Shown piece by piece: positions 51,895-61,814 of a DNA stretch of 64,000 bases (positions are counted from its first letter, which is position 1; every line of letters begins with the position of its first letter). The position numbers and the translations under genes are program-made. The stretch spans positions 122,304 to 186,303 of the forward strand of contig JADJMH010000004.1 of assembly GCA_016709675.1 (NCBI GenBank), in the 5' to 3' direction. The notes under the pieces were generated by a model, which worked only from the letters and a program-made list of their open reading frames with translations, did not search any database and was not told the DNA's origin. The stretch comes from Candidatus Accumulibacter proximus (GTDB taxonomy: Bacteria; Pseudomonadota; Gammaproteobacteria; Burkholderiales; Rhodocyclaceae).

Positions 51895-53835
51895 TCATCT
51901 CGATGCCTGCGGCTCGGTAATCCGGGCAACCCGGTCAGCCTGCGTGTCGACCACATTGCGCAGGAAGGCTTCGAACATCAACAGCGTCCATAGGGGCGAA
52001 CTGTAATCGCTCGCTCCCGACTGATGGGCATCGACGAGATGGCGCAGGTAATCCTGATTGAACCAGCCGGTCGCCGCCAGACGGGGGCCAAGCACCGCCT
52101 GACGCACGCGTTCCCTGAGCGGGCCACGGAACCAGCGGGCGAGCGGCACGGCAAAGCCCATCTTCGGACGAAAGAGGATGTCCTGCGGCAGGCGCGGCTT
52201 CATCGCCTCCTTCAAGAGGAATTTGCCTTCCTGGCCACGCACCTTGAGCGATGAGGGCAGCGTCGCCATCCATTCGACCAGTTCGTGATCCATCAGCGGC
52301 TCGCGCACCTCAAGCGAGTGCGCCATGCTGGCGCGGTCGACCTTGGTATTGATGTCGCCCACCAGGTAGGTCTTGAGATCAAGATACTGGATCAAGGCCA
52401 GAGGATCGTCGGTGCCCGCTCGCTCCGCATGCTGGCGAAAGACTTCCTGCGCGCTGTAGCCGTCGATCTCACTCCGGAAACGATCAGTGAAGAGCCTGGT
52501 CCGCATTGGGCCACGCAGGATCGAGACGGAATGGAAGTAGGCCTCGACCGAGGTACGCCCCATGCCTTCGAATGTCGTCTTGGCGCGGAACATGCGCGGC
52601 GCCCAGTCCGCCTTGGGGTAGACGCGGCCGAGCAGGCTAAACAGCGGTTGGCGAATACCATGTGGCAGAGCTGAACGCAGTCGTTCTTCCATCAGGTGCA
52701 GGCGATAACGGCGATAACCGCCAAAAGTCTCGTCACCGCCATCGCCCGAGAGGGCCACCGTCACATGTTTTCGTGCCAGTTGACAGACGCGGTAGGTCGG
52801 GATGGCCGAGCTGTCGGCATAGGGTTCGTCATACAGCCTGGCCAGCGTGTCGATCAGGTCGAAGTCGTCGCTGGCGACGAGGTCGCAGTGATGGTTGGTT
52901 CGATAGCGGTCGGCGACTTTCTGGGCGAACGTGGACTCGTTGAAAGCCGGGTCATCAAACGCGATCGAACAGGTGTTGACCGGCTCTGCCGACTGTGAAG
53001 CCATCAGGGCGACGACGGCACTGGAATCGACGCCGCCGGAGAGAAAAGCGCCGAGCGGCACTTCCGAGATCATCCGCAGGCGAATCGACTCGCTGAGCTT
53101 CTCGTCCAGCTGCGCGCAGGCTTCGGTCAACGAGCATTGGCTGTCGAGACTGAAACGTAGGTCCCAGTACTCCCGCGGCTCAGGCACCGGCAGCCCGCGA
53201 CGCAGCGTCAGGGTGTGAGCTGGCGGCAGCTTTCTGGCCTGACGGAAGATGGTCCTCGGCTCGGCGACGTAGCCGAGCGCGAAGTATTCCTCGACAGCGA
53301 GCGGATCGATGTTGCGTGCCAGTCCGCCATGCGCCAGCAGCGACTTGAGCTCGGAGCCGAAGATAAAGTTTCCGTCGGGCAGCAGCGCGTAGTAGAGCGG
53401 TTTGACGGCCAAGCGGTCGCGCGCCAGGAAGAGGGTGTCGCGGTTTCGATCCCAGAGGACAAAGGCGAACATGCCGCGAAAGCGGCGAACACACTCTTCG
53501 CCCCATGCTTCCCAGGCGTGCACGATCACTTCGGTGTCACTGCGCGTATGGAAGACGTGGCCAAGCGCCAGCAACTCGGGAATGAGTTCTTGGTAGTTGT
53601 AGATCTCGCCGTTGAATACCACGCAAACGCTCTGATCCTCGTTGTAGAGTGGCTGCTGGCCAGTGGACAGGTCGATGATCGAGAGCCGCCGATGACCCAG
53701 GCCAACGCCCGGTTCCACGTGCACGCCCCCTTCATCGGGACCACGGTGGTGCTGCGATTCGTTCATCTGCGTCAGCACGGCGCGATCAATGTCACGCCGA
53801 CCACGTGTATCAAATATTCCGGCAATGCCACACAT
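51895..53835 (-). CDS. XrtA/PEP-CTERM system amidotransferase (asparagine synthase type)
   Basis: A 646-residue complete class II amidotransferase. Cys2 in MCGIAGIFDTRG is the glutaminase nucleophile after Met removal, followed by HRGPDEGG and VVFNGEIYNYQEL. The synthetase part has GAFLSGGVDSSAVVALM, VALSGDGGDETFGGYRRYR and RPKMGFAVPLARWFRGPLRE. The family (TIGR03108) is a fixed member of XrtA loci. It probably transfers amide nitrogen from glutamine to a uronic acid or other carboxylate of the polymer. It is the only one of the three asparagine-synthase relatives in this window with an intact Cys. Confidence 0.93.
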   Translation of the reverse strand: MCGIAGIFDTRGRRDIDRAVLTQMNESQHHRGPDEGGVHVEPGVGLGHRRLSIIDLSTGQQPLYNEDQSVCVVFNGEIYNYQELIPELLALGHVFHTRSDTEVIVHAWEAWGEECVRRFRGMFAFVLWDRNRDTLFLARDRLAVKPLYYALLPDGNFIFGSELKSLLAHGGLARNIDPLAVEEYFALGYVAEPRTIFRQARKLPPAHTLTLRRGLPVPEPREYWDLRFSLDSQCSLTEACAQLDEKLSESIRLRMISEVPLGAFLSGGVDSSAVVALMASQSAEPVNTCSIAFDDPAFNESTFAQKVADRYRTNHHCDLVASDDFDLIDTLARLYDEPYADSSAIPTYRVCQLARKHVTVALSGDGGDETFGGYRRYRLHLMEERLRSALPHGIRQPLFSLLGRVYPKADWAPRMFRAKTTFEGMGRTSVEAYFHSVSILRGPMRTRLFTDRFRSEIDGYSAQEVFRQHAERAGTDDPLALIQYLDLKTYLVGDINTKVDRASMAHSLEVREPLMDHELVEWMATLPSSLKVRGQEGKFLLKEAMKPRLPQDILFRPKMGFAVPLARWFRGPLRERVRQAVLGPRLAATGWFNQDYLRHLVDAHQSGASDYSSPLWTLLMFEAFLRNVVDTQADRVARITEPQASR

Positions 53836-53986
53836 GGTTGGCTCTCTCTTCCGTAGTCAGTATGCCACCACCGCTTGTACGAGGGCAGCATCTAGGCTGA
53901 GGCTGGGCGCCCACCGCGCGAACGCGGCTGGACCACCTTGCGAAGTCTTACGAAGCCTTGGCAGTTGCTGCCAGCTCAGTCTAACG

Positions 53987-55129
53987 CTAATCACAGAATT
54001 CCTCGTAAACAGCTTGGTAATTGGCCAGCATGGCCGGCAGGCTAAAGCGCTTGACCGCCATATCGCGCGCCCGATATCCGTGCCTGCGGAGCAGCGACGG
54101 GTCGGCAAGATACTGGCTCAACAGGCTGCTCAGGCCAGCAACGTCCCCCGGCTGAAACAGCCGCCCGTTCACCCCGTCGAACACCAGCTCGACATTGCCG
54201 CCGGTGGCCGTCGCCACCAACGGCAGGCCGGTGGCCATCGCCTCAAGGAGTGTATTTGAGATACCCTCGGCCAAGGATGGAAGAACAAAGATATCAAAGG
54301 TCTGAAGCAGCTCCGGCACATTGCTGACGCTACCCGGAAACCAGGTTAGCGACCAAACGCCGAGCGTGTCGGCAAGGCGGATCAACGACTCGCGCAAGGG
54401 ACCATCGCCAACGATCACCAGCCTCGCCCTAGCCCCAGCCTCGCCTTCGTTCCTTGCGAAACGGGCAAATGCCCGCAACAGCGTTTCTTGGTCCTTGACC
54501 GCCTGTAGCCGTCCAACAGTGCCGATGATCAGCGTATCCTGATCGGCAAAGCCCGCCGGCAGCAGGCGTCGCACCTGCTCGACAGGTGGCGCGAAACACA
54601 CCGTGTCGACGCCATTGATAATCTGGGTGACCCGCTCAGACGAGATGCGTACGCGCTGCACAAGGTAATTCCTGAGACCGGCCGATACCGTGATGTAGCG
54701 TTCGACCAGGGGCGAGTGCAGACGGCGGAGCAAGGCCGGCTTTATCCTTCGCCCATCGAGATCACCAACATCCCAACCGTGCTCGCCATGAATGCAGTGT
54801 GGCACCCCCGCCAGCCTGGCTGGCAGCAGGGCATCGAGCCCCGACTGGTTGCGCGAATGCACGATCGTTGGCCGCAGTTGGCGGCAGAGGCGGAACAGGC
54901 CTTGCCTGAGTTGCCAAACACCGATCCGTGAACGATGAAAGGCAACCACTGGGGTATCGGCGCGATGCACGCGCAGGCGAAAGTCTGAAAAGTCCTCAAT
55001 GCAGGCCACGGCGTGGCGAAACCGGGACTCCGGCAGGTTGTTGATCAAGTTGACGACCCCGTTCTCCATACCTCCTGTGACCAAGTGGTGGATCACATGC
55101 AGAATTAAAGGTCGCGTCTCGTGCTTCAT
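53987..55129 (-). CDS. sugar transferase, PEP-CTERM/EpsH1 system-associated (GT4, second type)
   Basis: A 380-residue GT-B enzyme. PLILHVIHHLVTGGMENGVVNLIN starts the acceptor domain, HSRNQSGLDALLPARLAGVP and HGEHGWDVGDLDGRRIKPALLRR match the XrtA family TIGR03088. GTVGRLQAVKDQETLL begins the second domain and FVLPSLAEGISNTLLEAMATGLPLVAT is the donor E-x(7)-E site. ATG 55129 overlaps the stop of the fusion gene upstream (ATGA). The 151 bases downstream to the amidotransferase start contain nothing clear. Confidence 0.9.
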   Translation of the reverse strand: MKHETRPLILHVIHHLVTGGMENGVVNLINNLPESRFRHAVACIEDFSDFRLRVHRADTPVVAFHRSRIGVWQLRQGLFRLCRQLRPTIVHSRNQSGLDALLPARLAGVPHCIHGEHGWDVGDLDGRRIKPALLRRLHSPLVERYITVSAGLRNYLVQRVRISSERVTQIINGVDTVCFAPPVEQVRRLLPAGFADQDTLIIGTVGRLQAVKDQETLLRAFARFARNEGEAGARARLVIVGDGPLRESLIRLADTLGVWSLTWFPGSVSNVPELLQTFDIFVLPSLAEGISNTLLEAMATGLPLVATATGGNVELVFDGVNGRLFQPGDVAGLSSLLSQYLADPSLLRRHGYRARDMAVKRFSLPAMLANYQAVYEEFCD

Positions 55130-56718
55130 GCAAGTCCGACGCACTCAAAGAGGAATGCCTCGTCCGAGAAAGCCCAATGGATTCCACGGCGCACAACATT
55201 GAACGGGTCAACACCGCCAAGGTTGCTCCCCCCGTAGGCAGAGAGACAGCCTGAGTAACCTGCCTGTTTGACCATATCGAGACGATCCTGCGTCATGTAC
55301 TGCCTTCCGCCATAAGGATAGGCAAAGATGCAATCCTGGAGACCCAGTTCTCGGCGCAAGTCGGCTAGGGATTGCACGAGTTCATGCCGGACGACATCCG
55401 CGGATTCAGAAGCGCAGTCGATATGACTGACCGTATGTGAGCCAATGGTGAAACCCGCGGCGCACATTTGCCGCAGTTGCTCCCACTGCATCATTGGAAT
55501 GAAGGGGTTGCCACGACGGACGTCGTGAGCAAAGCGCCGGTCGCTGTTGACGATGCCGGTCGATACGAAAAAGGCGGCGGGTATCTCATGCCGCAGAAGA
55601 CTCGGCACGGCATGGACATAGTTGTCGAGGTAACCATCGTCGAACGTGACGCAAACGAGGGGCTTTGACGATCGAGCAATTGTCCGGGAAGCGAGTACCT
55701 CTTCGATGGAAAGTACGTGGCAATGCCGTCGCAGTAAGGACATCTGCCGATCAAACTGCTCGATCCCGACCGTCAGGTTGTCACGGACAGCATCGTTGAC
55801 TCGATGGTAGAGCAGTACCGTAATCCTCGGCTGCAGGAGTGCGTTGGCTCCAAGCTGCCAACTCCGGCGCGCGACGACACTCAGAGCCGCCTTGGCAAAT
55901 CGTCTGGCAAGCGAACGAGGATCCGGATTTTTCCGGCCAAGCTTGTTGTTCAGGGCTGCCATTTGCGCCAAGGTCGGCTTGCGATAGGTGGATCCCCCAG
56001 CAGGCTGAGGCGTCGAGGGGCGCTTGCCACTGACTATCTCGCCAATGACTCCTCGCATCAGTTCAACGCCGATCTCGTCCAGACGCAATTGCAATCCACG
56101 CAAGGTTGAGTGGGTCTCACGTTCGATTACCGTCTCCGCCGCGACTTCACCCGTATCGAGCCGGTCATCCACCCAGTGAACGGTACAGCCGATCGAGTTT
56201 TCGTCGTTCCACAGCTCCCAGAAGGCTGGCGGCATTCCACGGTAGTCAGGCACCTTGCCCTTGTGCAGATTGACGGTGCCAACGGTCGGGATGGCGAACA
56301 GTGCCCGGCGGAGAATCGGAGCGGCAAGAGAGATCCCTACATACGGATCAAAAGCCTCGACCGCCTCGAGCGTTTCGCCCGCATGAATGTCGGCGACCTG
56401 GATCACGCGCACGTTGGGCCGTGCGGCCAAAGCCGCTACCGAGAACTCTTTGCCCGGCCTGACTGCTCTTGCGGAAGGCCCGGAGCGAGGACGGACACGG
56501 TTCCAAACGTCAGCCAGTTGGTAGGGTATCCAGCGCCAGCCGTTGCGACGAAGATTGCGCCACTGGTTGCGCAAGAGCTGGCGCACACTCTTGCATGGCG
56601 TGTGGACGACAACAAGCCATGACAGGCCGCCAATCGAGCGATCGATCTCGACGATGCCTTTGCGCACGGAATAAGCTAGGTTCCCCGTAAAAACGACTAC
56701 CCGTCCGTGATTATTCAT
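55126..56718 (-). CDS. fusion: formyltransferase-like domain and polysaccharide deacetylase
   Basis: A 530-residue two-domain protein. Residues about 1-250 form a formyltransferase fold like methionyl-tRNA or sugar formyltransferases: TVNLHKGKVPDYRGMPPAFWEL with N150 and H152, and HWVDDRLDTGEVAAE with D188, give the conserved Asn-His-Asp triad. Residues about 298-530 are a CE4 deacetylase: LVCVTFDDGYLDNYVHAVPSLL (TFDDGY at 358-363), IGSHTVSHIDCA and FAYPYGGRQYM. One reading is removal of an acetyl group and N-formylation of the same amino sugar; inference. ATG 56718 was chosen since the core strand starts directly after it; 56751 is possible. Confidence 0.83.
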   Translation of the reverse strand: MNNHGRVVVFTGNLAYSVRKGIVEIDRSIGGLSWLVVVHTPCKSVRQLLRNQWRNLRRNGWRWIPYQLADVWNRVRPRSGPSARAVRPGKEFSVAALAARPNVRVIQVADIHAGETLEAVEAFDPYVGISLAAPILRRALFAIPTVGTVNLHKGKVPDYRGMPPAFWELWNDENSIGCTVHWVDDRLDTGEVAAETVIERETHSTLRGLQLRLDEIGVELMRGVIGEIVSGKRPSTPQPAGGSTYRKPTLAQMAALNNKLGRKNPDPRSLARRFAKAALSVVARRSWQLGANALLQPRITVLLYHRVNDAVRDNLTVGIEQFDRQMSLLRRHCHVLSIEEVLASRTIARSSKPLVCVTFDDGYLDNYVHAVPSLLRHEIPAAFFVSTGIVNSDRRFAHDVRRGNPFIPMMQWEQLRQMCAAGFTIGSHTVSHIDCASESADVVRHELVQSLADLRRELGLQDCIFAYPYGGRQYMTQDRLDMVKQAGYSGCLSAYGGSNLGGVDPFNVVRRGIHWAFSDEAFLFECVGLA

Positions 56719-57020
56719 CGCCCTACCGATTCCCCCAATGATTCTCGCCATGCCGAAAACCAGGCCACCCAGCCGAAACCAATATCACCTCTGGCACGAA
56801 AACCCACCTTATACATGCACCCACGCCTACCCGACAGCAGATCATCTCTTCACGTACCTGCTTGAGGCAAGCGCAGGAAGCCACCGTTCGCCAGAGCCAT
56901 CGCCACTGACCCGTCAGGGCGCGTTCACTGAACGGGTTTTTATAATCGCGCATGGCGCCGGGTCATGCCGTGTCATTCGTCACGAACGCTTCCACGCGAG
57001 CGGCACTCGCGCGCCCCAGG

Positions 57021-58580
57021 TCACCGAGTGTTTGCCGTCTGCCGCAGTGCGGTTTCAATCACCTCGCCGGCCGCATCGGCAAAGGCAGTGAGGATCGCCT
57101 CCGCCTCGCCAGGCTCAGTCTGCCACGCGTAAAGAATGATCACTGCCGAATCGTCCCCCTGGCCGGTCAGCCGAGACAACGCCGTATGAGCCTTGGCCAG
57201 AAGATCGCTGGAGGTCCACCGGCCGTTGACCCAGTACCATTGCCAGACGACCATCTGCGTGCCAGCAGGTCCCCGCAGTCTTGTCGTTCGAATCTTGAGG
57301 GGCTGCTGGTTGAGGGAGATCTCTCGCGTTCCGCCGTCAACCCTCGACCATACCCGATCATCGCTGGTCACCAGCACGTTCGTCGAAGTGACCAGCTTGT
57401 GCTGCTTGTCCTGATTGCGGTAGTAGGCAACAAAAAGCCCTGCCGGCCGCCCGTCATGCTCAAGGACCACTTGCGTGCTCGCCGCGTAGTTCTCGAACCT
57501 TGGCCGCCAGTCGTACAAGCCTTCGCGAGTTTCATGCCAGCCGGTAATCGGCCCAAGGGGAGAAATCTGCGTGACCGGCTGCGCCGTATGTTGATCGATC
57601 TGCCTTTGCGCGAGCGGCCAGAGTGCCGCCACCAAAACGGTGACAACGGCCGCAACCGGCACTGAGGCAGCGGCCGGCGCGCCACCAACCGTCACCCCAC
57701 TCTTCGGCATCGACGCCGGTACCACCGGAAGCTCATCCTCCCGCCAGCGCGCCCCAATCCAGAACATGGCCAGGATAACGACACCGAAGAATACCCAGCC
57801 GTAGATCAGGTGGTCGACGCCGGCCGCCAGCTTGTTATCCGACAAATGGCCGAGCATCACGATCATGTAGGCACGCAGCCAGTTGGCGACGATCGGTACA
57901 ATGATCGAAACGCCGACAAACAGCAGTCGCCGCTTCAAGGACGAATAAGTGAGATACGCAAACAGCGTTCCTACGGTGACCGAGGCAATGAGATAGCGGA
58001 CCCCGCTACAAGCCTCAACGACTGACCAACTGCCTGAGGGAATCACCAGGTTCTGCCCTTCGTGAAACACCGGTATGCCTGTCAGGCGCAAGCCGAACAC
58101 CGTCGCTTTGGCCGTCCATTCCATCAGCTTGGGCTGGGTGAAGTCGCCAAAAGGAACGGCGAAGAGCAGGAAGAATAGCGGGAAAGCGATGCGGCGCGCG
58201 ACCGTCCAGCCAAGCACCGCCGGCACGGCGAAGATCAGCATCGCTGTCAGCGCGAACTGGGACAGTGCATTGACGGCGGCCAGTTCGCCAAGCAACCAGC
58301 TAGAGCCGGCGCCGGCCAATAGCAGGACGGCGAGAAAGCTGCCTCTGGGCGTCAATACGGCAATGCTTGCGCGTACTCGCCAGATCAGCCAGAGCGTGAT
58401 CGGCGGCACGATCATTCCGTGTGCATAGGTCTCGGAACGCCGCCAGGTGGTCGCCATGTCAAGCGCGGTTTCGCGAAAAAGCACCAGGATCATCACCACG
58501 GTCAGCAGCAGCGCCGGTACGGCCACGCGCCAGGCAGGATTGGTGGAAGACAATGTCGGGCTCGCGGCGGATTGGTTCAT
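57021..58580 (-). CDS. xrtA: exosortase A with fused EpsI domain
   Basis: A 519-residue inner-membrane transpeptidase-like protein. Eight or so hydrophobic segments lie in residues 20-280. The catalytic residues are visible: C191 in VVEACSGVRYL, R236 in NWLRAYMIVMLGH and H257 in VDHLIYGW. From about residue 305 to the end is an EpsI-type periplasmic domain (ITGWHETREGLYDWRPRFENY, VWQWYWVNGRWTSSDLLAKAHTALSRL). XrtA cuts the C-terminal PEP-CTERM signal of exported proteins, and the EPS genes around it are its constant companions. No PEP-CTERM substrate gene was found in the window. It lies at the middle of a minus-strand operon. Confidence 0.95.
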   Translation of the reverse strand: MNQSAASPTLSSTNPAWRVAVPALLLTVVMILVLFRETALDMATTWRRSETYAHGMIVPPITLWLIWRVRASIAVLTPRGSFLAVLLLAGAGSSWLLGELAAVNALSQFALTAMLIFAVPAVLGWTVARRIAFPLFFLLFAVPFGDFTQPKLMEWTAKATVFGLRLTGIPVFHEGQNLVIPSGSWSVVEACSGVRYLIASVTVGTLFAYLTYSSLKRRLLFVGVSIIVPIVANWLRAYMIVMLGHLSDNKLAAGVDHLIYGWVFFGVVILAMFWIGARWREDELPVVPASMPKSGVTVGGAPAAASVPVAAVVTVLVAALWPLAQRQIDQHTAQPVTQISPLGPITGWHETREGLYDWRPRFENYAASTQVVLEHDGRPAGLFVAYYRNQDKQHKLVTSTNVLVTSDDRVWSRVDGGTREISLNQQPLKIRTTRLRGPAGTQMVVWQWYWVNGRWTSSDLLAKAHTALSRLTGQGDDSAVIILYAWQTEPGEAEAILTAFADAAGEVIETALRQTANTR

Positions 58581-58661
58581 GGACTTGCTTTCAGCAAACA
58601 GGTGTGGTCAGCAATGGTCAATGCCGCGCGATCAACGCCCAACAAGGTCATCCCTAGTCAC

Positions 58662-59747
58662 TCAACCCAGGTTACGCACAATGAACGGCCCGAGCCAGTT
58701 GGCCAGACCGATCGGCATCCGCCGCCAAGTGTTGATCAGCAGACGGTATTTTGCATTCGACGGGTTATTCTGCGGGATGGCATCGCGGCGATACAGGCAA
58801 TATTCGTAGAACAGCGGTTGCGGCTCGAAGCCCCAGTTCTTCTTGAAGGCATAGGAGCCGGTTCCCTGCTTGCTGCGGCCGTAGTCGAAAACCTTCAGCC
58901 CACGTTCGCAAGAGCGACGCATCAACTCCCAGTACTTGAAATCGTTGGCCGCCAGCTCGCGTGCCGACAAGGCATCGCCGGCGTAATAGGGCAGCACTTC
59001 ATCGCGAAAACAGAAGCTCAGGACGCTGCTCAACGACCGCCCCGAGCCATCCACAACGGTCAATACTTCGCAATCGTCAGCGAACACCCGCTGCAAGGCG
59101 TCGAAATAGCGCCGGGAAAACGCTGGCGTCCCATGGCGGTGGACGTTGTCGGCGTAGAGGGCAAAGAAGCGGCCAGGATCGGGATCCATCTCGCTGCGTA
59201 AACCATTCTTGATCCCCTTGCGCACCATTGCACGCTGTTTGCGGGGGATGGCCTGCATGTTTGCCTCCACCTCGGGGGCAATCTCCTTGCGAAAACTGAC
59301 GTAAAGATCCTGCAGCGGCCATTCCGGGTGACGTTGCCGCAAGTTGCGCATTTCCAGGTGGTCGACGCCAAGGCGCTCCGCTGTCGTCTGCGCTTCCCGC
59401 TCCAGCGCCTCGACCGCTGCCGGGGTGCGGGCTGCCACGCCACCATAGACAGCGAACGGCAACGAGGCCAGCGAGTTCCCGAACAGTAGACTCTTCACCT
59501 GCGCCAACGGCAGGACGCCTTCGACCGCGCCAGCACGCTCGGCATAGAGGAAATGCGTTGCATGACCAAAGACCTCACGCAGGACCGTCTGCCAGCCCGA
59601 TCTGTGAAAAAAGGTGGCTTCCGGACACGCCTGGACGAAGGCATCCCAGCGCGCCACCGCAACCGGATCATCATGATCCAGGCGCTTGACGGCCAGTGGT
59701 TCACTCGCCGCAGCCAGCCGGGTCACTTCCTCAATGGTCGCTCTCAT
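58662..59747 (-). CDS. FemAB-like protein, XrtA/PEP-CTERM system-associated
   Basis: A 361-residue protein of the FemAB/GNAT-duplicated fold (TIGR03019 type). FFHRSGWQTVLREVFGHATHFLYAER, LPFAVYGGVAARTPAAVEALE and MQAIPRKQRAMVRKGIKNGL form the first half; YYAGDALSARELAANDFKYWELMRRSCERGLKVFDYGRSKQGTGSYAFKKNWGF-type residues form the second and are strongly family-specific. Relatives move amino acids from aminoacyl-tRNA or thioesters to acceptors, so it could place amino acids on the glycan, which is relevant to the 12.8-23.0 kb operon. ATG 59747 overlaps the deacetylase stop (ATGA); the frame opens to 59930 inside that gene. Confidence 0.9.
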   Translation of the reverse strand: MRATIEEVTRLAAASEPLAVKRLDHDDPVAVARWDAFVQACPEATFFHRSGWQTVLREVFGHATHFLYAERAGAVEGVLPLAQVKSLLFGNSLASLPFAVYGGVAARTPAAVEALEREAQTTAERLGVDHLEMRNLRQRHPEWPLQDLYVSFRKEIAPEVEANMQAIPRKQRAMVRKGIKNGLRSEMDPDPGRFFALYADNVHRHGTPAFSRRYFDALQRVFADDCEVLTVVDGSGRSLSSVLSFCFRDEVLPYYAGDALSARELAANDFKYWELMRRSCERGLKVFDYGRSKQGTGSYAFKKNWGFEPQPLFYEYCLYRRDAIPQNNPSNAKYRLLINTWRRMPIGLANWLGPFIVRNLG

Positions 59748-60613
59748 TGTTCCACCACCACCGCCGAAGCATCCGGCGCGCCAAGAAACACCTCGTCCAT
59801 CCGCCCCCAGTTGAAGTCGGCCAGAAGTCGCTTCAGCCGACCTTCGGTGTGCTGCAGGTTGACATAGTGGCGAAAGCGCGTCTTGGTACTGATGCCGGCG
59901 ATGCGCGGCTGCGCAGCATCGATTTCCCAAGGATGGAAATAGAAGATCGCCGGCTGCCCATCAAGCTGATTGACCTTCCGCAACAGCCAGCGGGACAAGG
60001 CATACGGCAGCAGCCGGAAGTAGCCGCCACCGCTGGCCGGCCAGTTGCGGCCGAGAAAGCGGGCCGTCGTCACCGGCAGTTCCAGCAAGCCACAACTCAC
60101 CCGGTGGGCGAAGCGTGGCGCACCCGGCATACCGTAATGATCGTGGCGAATCGGATAGATACTCGAACTGTAGCAATAACCTGCCTCTTGGAGACAGTCG
60201 AAAGCCCAGAGGTTGGCCTCACCAATCGAAAAGCTCGGCGCCCGGTAGCCTCTGACCTGCTGACCCGAGAGATCCTCCAGGAGCTTCTTGGCCCGTCCCA
60301 CGTCCGCCGAAAAATCGGCGTCGTTCAGCTCGGTGGCACGCTGATGACCATAGCCGTGGCTTGCCAGTTCGTGACCAGCATCGACAATGCGGCGCACGAG
60401 ATGCGGATAACGTTCGGCGATCCAGCCGAGCGTGAAAAAAGTGGCCTGCGTCTGTTGTTCGTCGAGCATCAGAAGAATCCGCTCAACGTTCCCTTCCACC
60501 CGACACTCGCGCAGATGCCACTGATCGCGCGGAATGTAGGGCGCAAGGGCGGAGACCTGGAAGTAGTCTTCGACATCGATCGTCAGGGCGTTGGTGATCG
60601 GCTGGCCGGGCAT
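59744..60613 (-). CDS. XrtA system polysaccharide deacetylase (DUF3473 type)
   Basis: A 289-residue CE4 deacetylase. ALTIDVEDYFQVSALAPYI is the special motif 1 of the XrtA family (TIGR03006), ELASHGYGHQRATEL the zinc-binding His motif, and GYRAPSFSIGEANLWAFDCL the motif 3 Arg region. The C-terminal FYFHPWEIDAAQPRIAG and GRLKRLLADFNWGRMDEVF are the DUF3473 part. It removes acetyl groups from the EPS precursor or polymer. It is preceded by wecB with 19 bases between and coupled to FemAB by overlap. Confidence 0.93.
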   Translation of the reverse strand: MPGQPITNALTIDVEDYFQVSALAPYIPRDQWHLRECRVEGNVERILLMLDEQQTQATFFTLGWIAERYPHLVRRIVDAGHELASHGYGHQRATELNDADFSADVGRAKKLLEDLSGQQVRGYRAPSFSIGEANLWAFDCLQEAGYCYSSSIYPIRHDHYGMPGAPRFAHRVSCGLLELPVTTARFLGRNWPASGGGYFRLLPYALSRWLLRKVNQLDGQPAIFYFHPWEIDAAQPRIAGISTKTRFRHYVNLQHTEGRLKRLLADFNWGRMDEVFLGAPDASAVVVEQ

Positions 60614-60632
60614 CTGACGGGACTCTCTGCGG

Positions 60633-61802
60633 CTACGCGCCGCGCTGCGCGTGGCGAGCGATCAGCCACGATGCGAGGTCAGACGCGATTCGCTCTGCCG
60701 CCCGTCCATCCCAGAACTCGGGGACGCGGCCGGTCTTGCCGGCACCAGACAGAATGTCGTCGACACCCCTGCGAATAGCGGCTGGATCACAGCCGACGAG
60801 GGTATTGGTTCCCTGCTCGACGGTGATCGGGCGTTCGGTGTTCTCGCGTATCGTCAGGCAGGGCACGCCGAGTGCCGTCGTTTCCTCCTGCAGACCCCCG
60901 GAATCGGAGAGCACAAGTCTGGCGCCAGCCAGCAGGCCGAGGATCTCCAGATAACCCTGCGGCGGCAGCAGGACGATGCGCCGGCTGCTCAGCAATTCCC
61001 CGAGACCGAAACGTTCAACGTTGGCACGCGTGCGTGGATGCAGGGCAAGGACAAGGGGGACTTTCTCTGCGACTTCGCGCAGCACGCTCAGGAGTGGTGC
61101 CAGTTTCTCCGCATGATCGACATTGGACGGTCGGTGCAGAGTGACCACACCATAGCCCTGGGGATCGTCGAGAATACCAGGATCGACACCGGCCACCTGC
61201 AGGGTGACTGCCGGTGGATGGGCCAACTCGCGGTTCGCCAGCAGCGAGTCGATCATCACGTTGCCGACGAAGCACATCCGCTCACCGGCAATACCTTCGC
61301 GCGCGAGGTTGGCGTGCGCGCTGCGCTCGGTGGTATACAGTCGGTCAGCCATCTGATCGGTGAGCACCCGGTTGATTTCCTCCGGCATCAGGCGATCGTA
61401 GCTGCGCAAGCCGGCCTCGACATGCACGACGGGCACCTCCTTCTTGGCACAGACCAAGGCACACGCCAGCGTCGAATTGACGTCACCGACGACAAGCACG
61501 CAGGATGGTCGACGGGCATCCAGCACCGGTTCGAAACGTCGCATCACTTCCGCCGTCTGCACCGCGTGTGTGCCGGAACCGACCTCGAGGTTGATGTCCG
61601 GATGCGGCAGCCGAAGATCGGCAAACAAGCGGTCGTTCATAGCCGTGTCGTAGTGCTGCCCGGTGTGCACGAGCAGCGATGGCAGCGCCGGACGATGGCT
61701 ACTGAAAGCGCGCAGGATCGGCGCCATCTTCATGAAATTGGGGCGTGCGCCGACCACGCAGATCACTGGACCCAGGTTGCTGGGCCATGCATCGTTAGCC
61801 AA
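60633..61802 (-). CDS. wecB: UDP-N-acetylglucosamine 2-epimerase (non-hydrolysing)
   Basis: A 389-residue epimerase making UDP-ManNAc from UDP-GlcNAc. ICVVGARPNFMKMAPILRAF is the N-terminal motif, VVGDVNSTLACALVC and VVHVEAGLRSYDRLMPEEINRVLTDQMAD the active-site stretch with Asp, Glu and His. TLHRPSNVD, LSDSGGLQEETTALGVPCLTIRENTERPITVEQGTN complete the family pattern. It begins with TTG at 61802 after GGAAGCAG; an ATG at this place is absent. The product is probably a building sugar of the EPS. wecB is a regular XrtA locus member. Confidence 0.92.
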   Translation of the reverse strand: MANDAWPSNLGPVICVVGARPNFMKMAPILRAFSSHRPALPSLLVHTGQHYDTAMNDRLFADLRLPHPDINLEVGSGTHAVQTAEVMRRFEPVLDARRPSCVLVVGDVNSTLACALVCAKKEVPVVHVEAGLRSYDRLMPEEINRVLTDQMADRLYTTERSAHANLAREGIAGERMCFVGNVMIDSLLANRELAHPPAVTLQVAGVDPGILDDPQGYGVVTLHRPSNVDHAEKLAPLLSVLREVAEKVPLVLALHPRTRANVERFGLGELLSSRRIVLLPPQGYLEILGLLAGARLVLSDSGGLQEETTALGVPCLTIRENTERPITVEQGTNTLVGCDPAAIRRGVDDILSGAGKTGRVPEFWDGRAAERIASDLASWLIARHAQRGA

Positions 61803-61814
61803 GACTGCTTCCCT

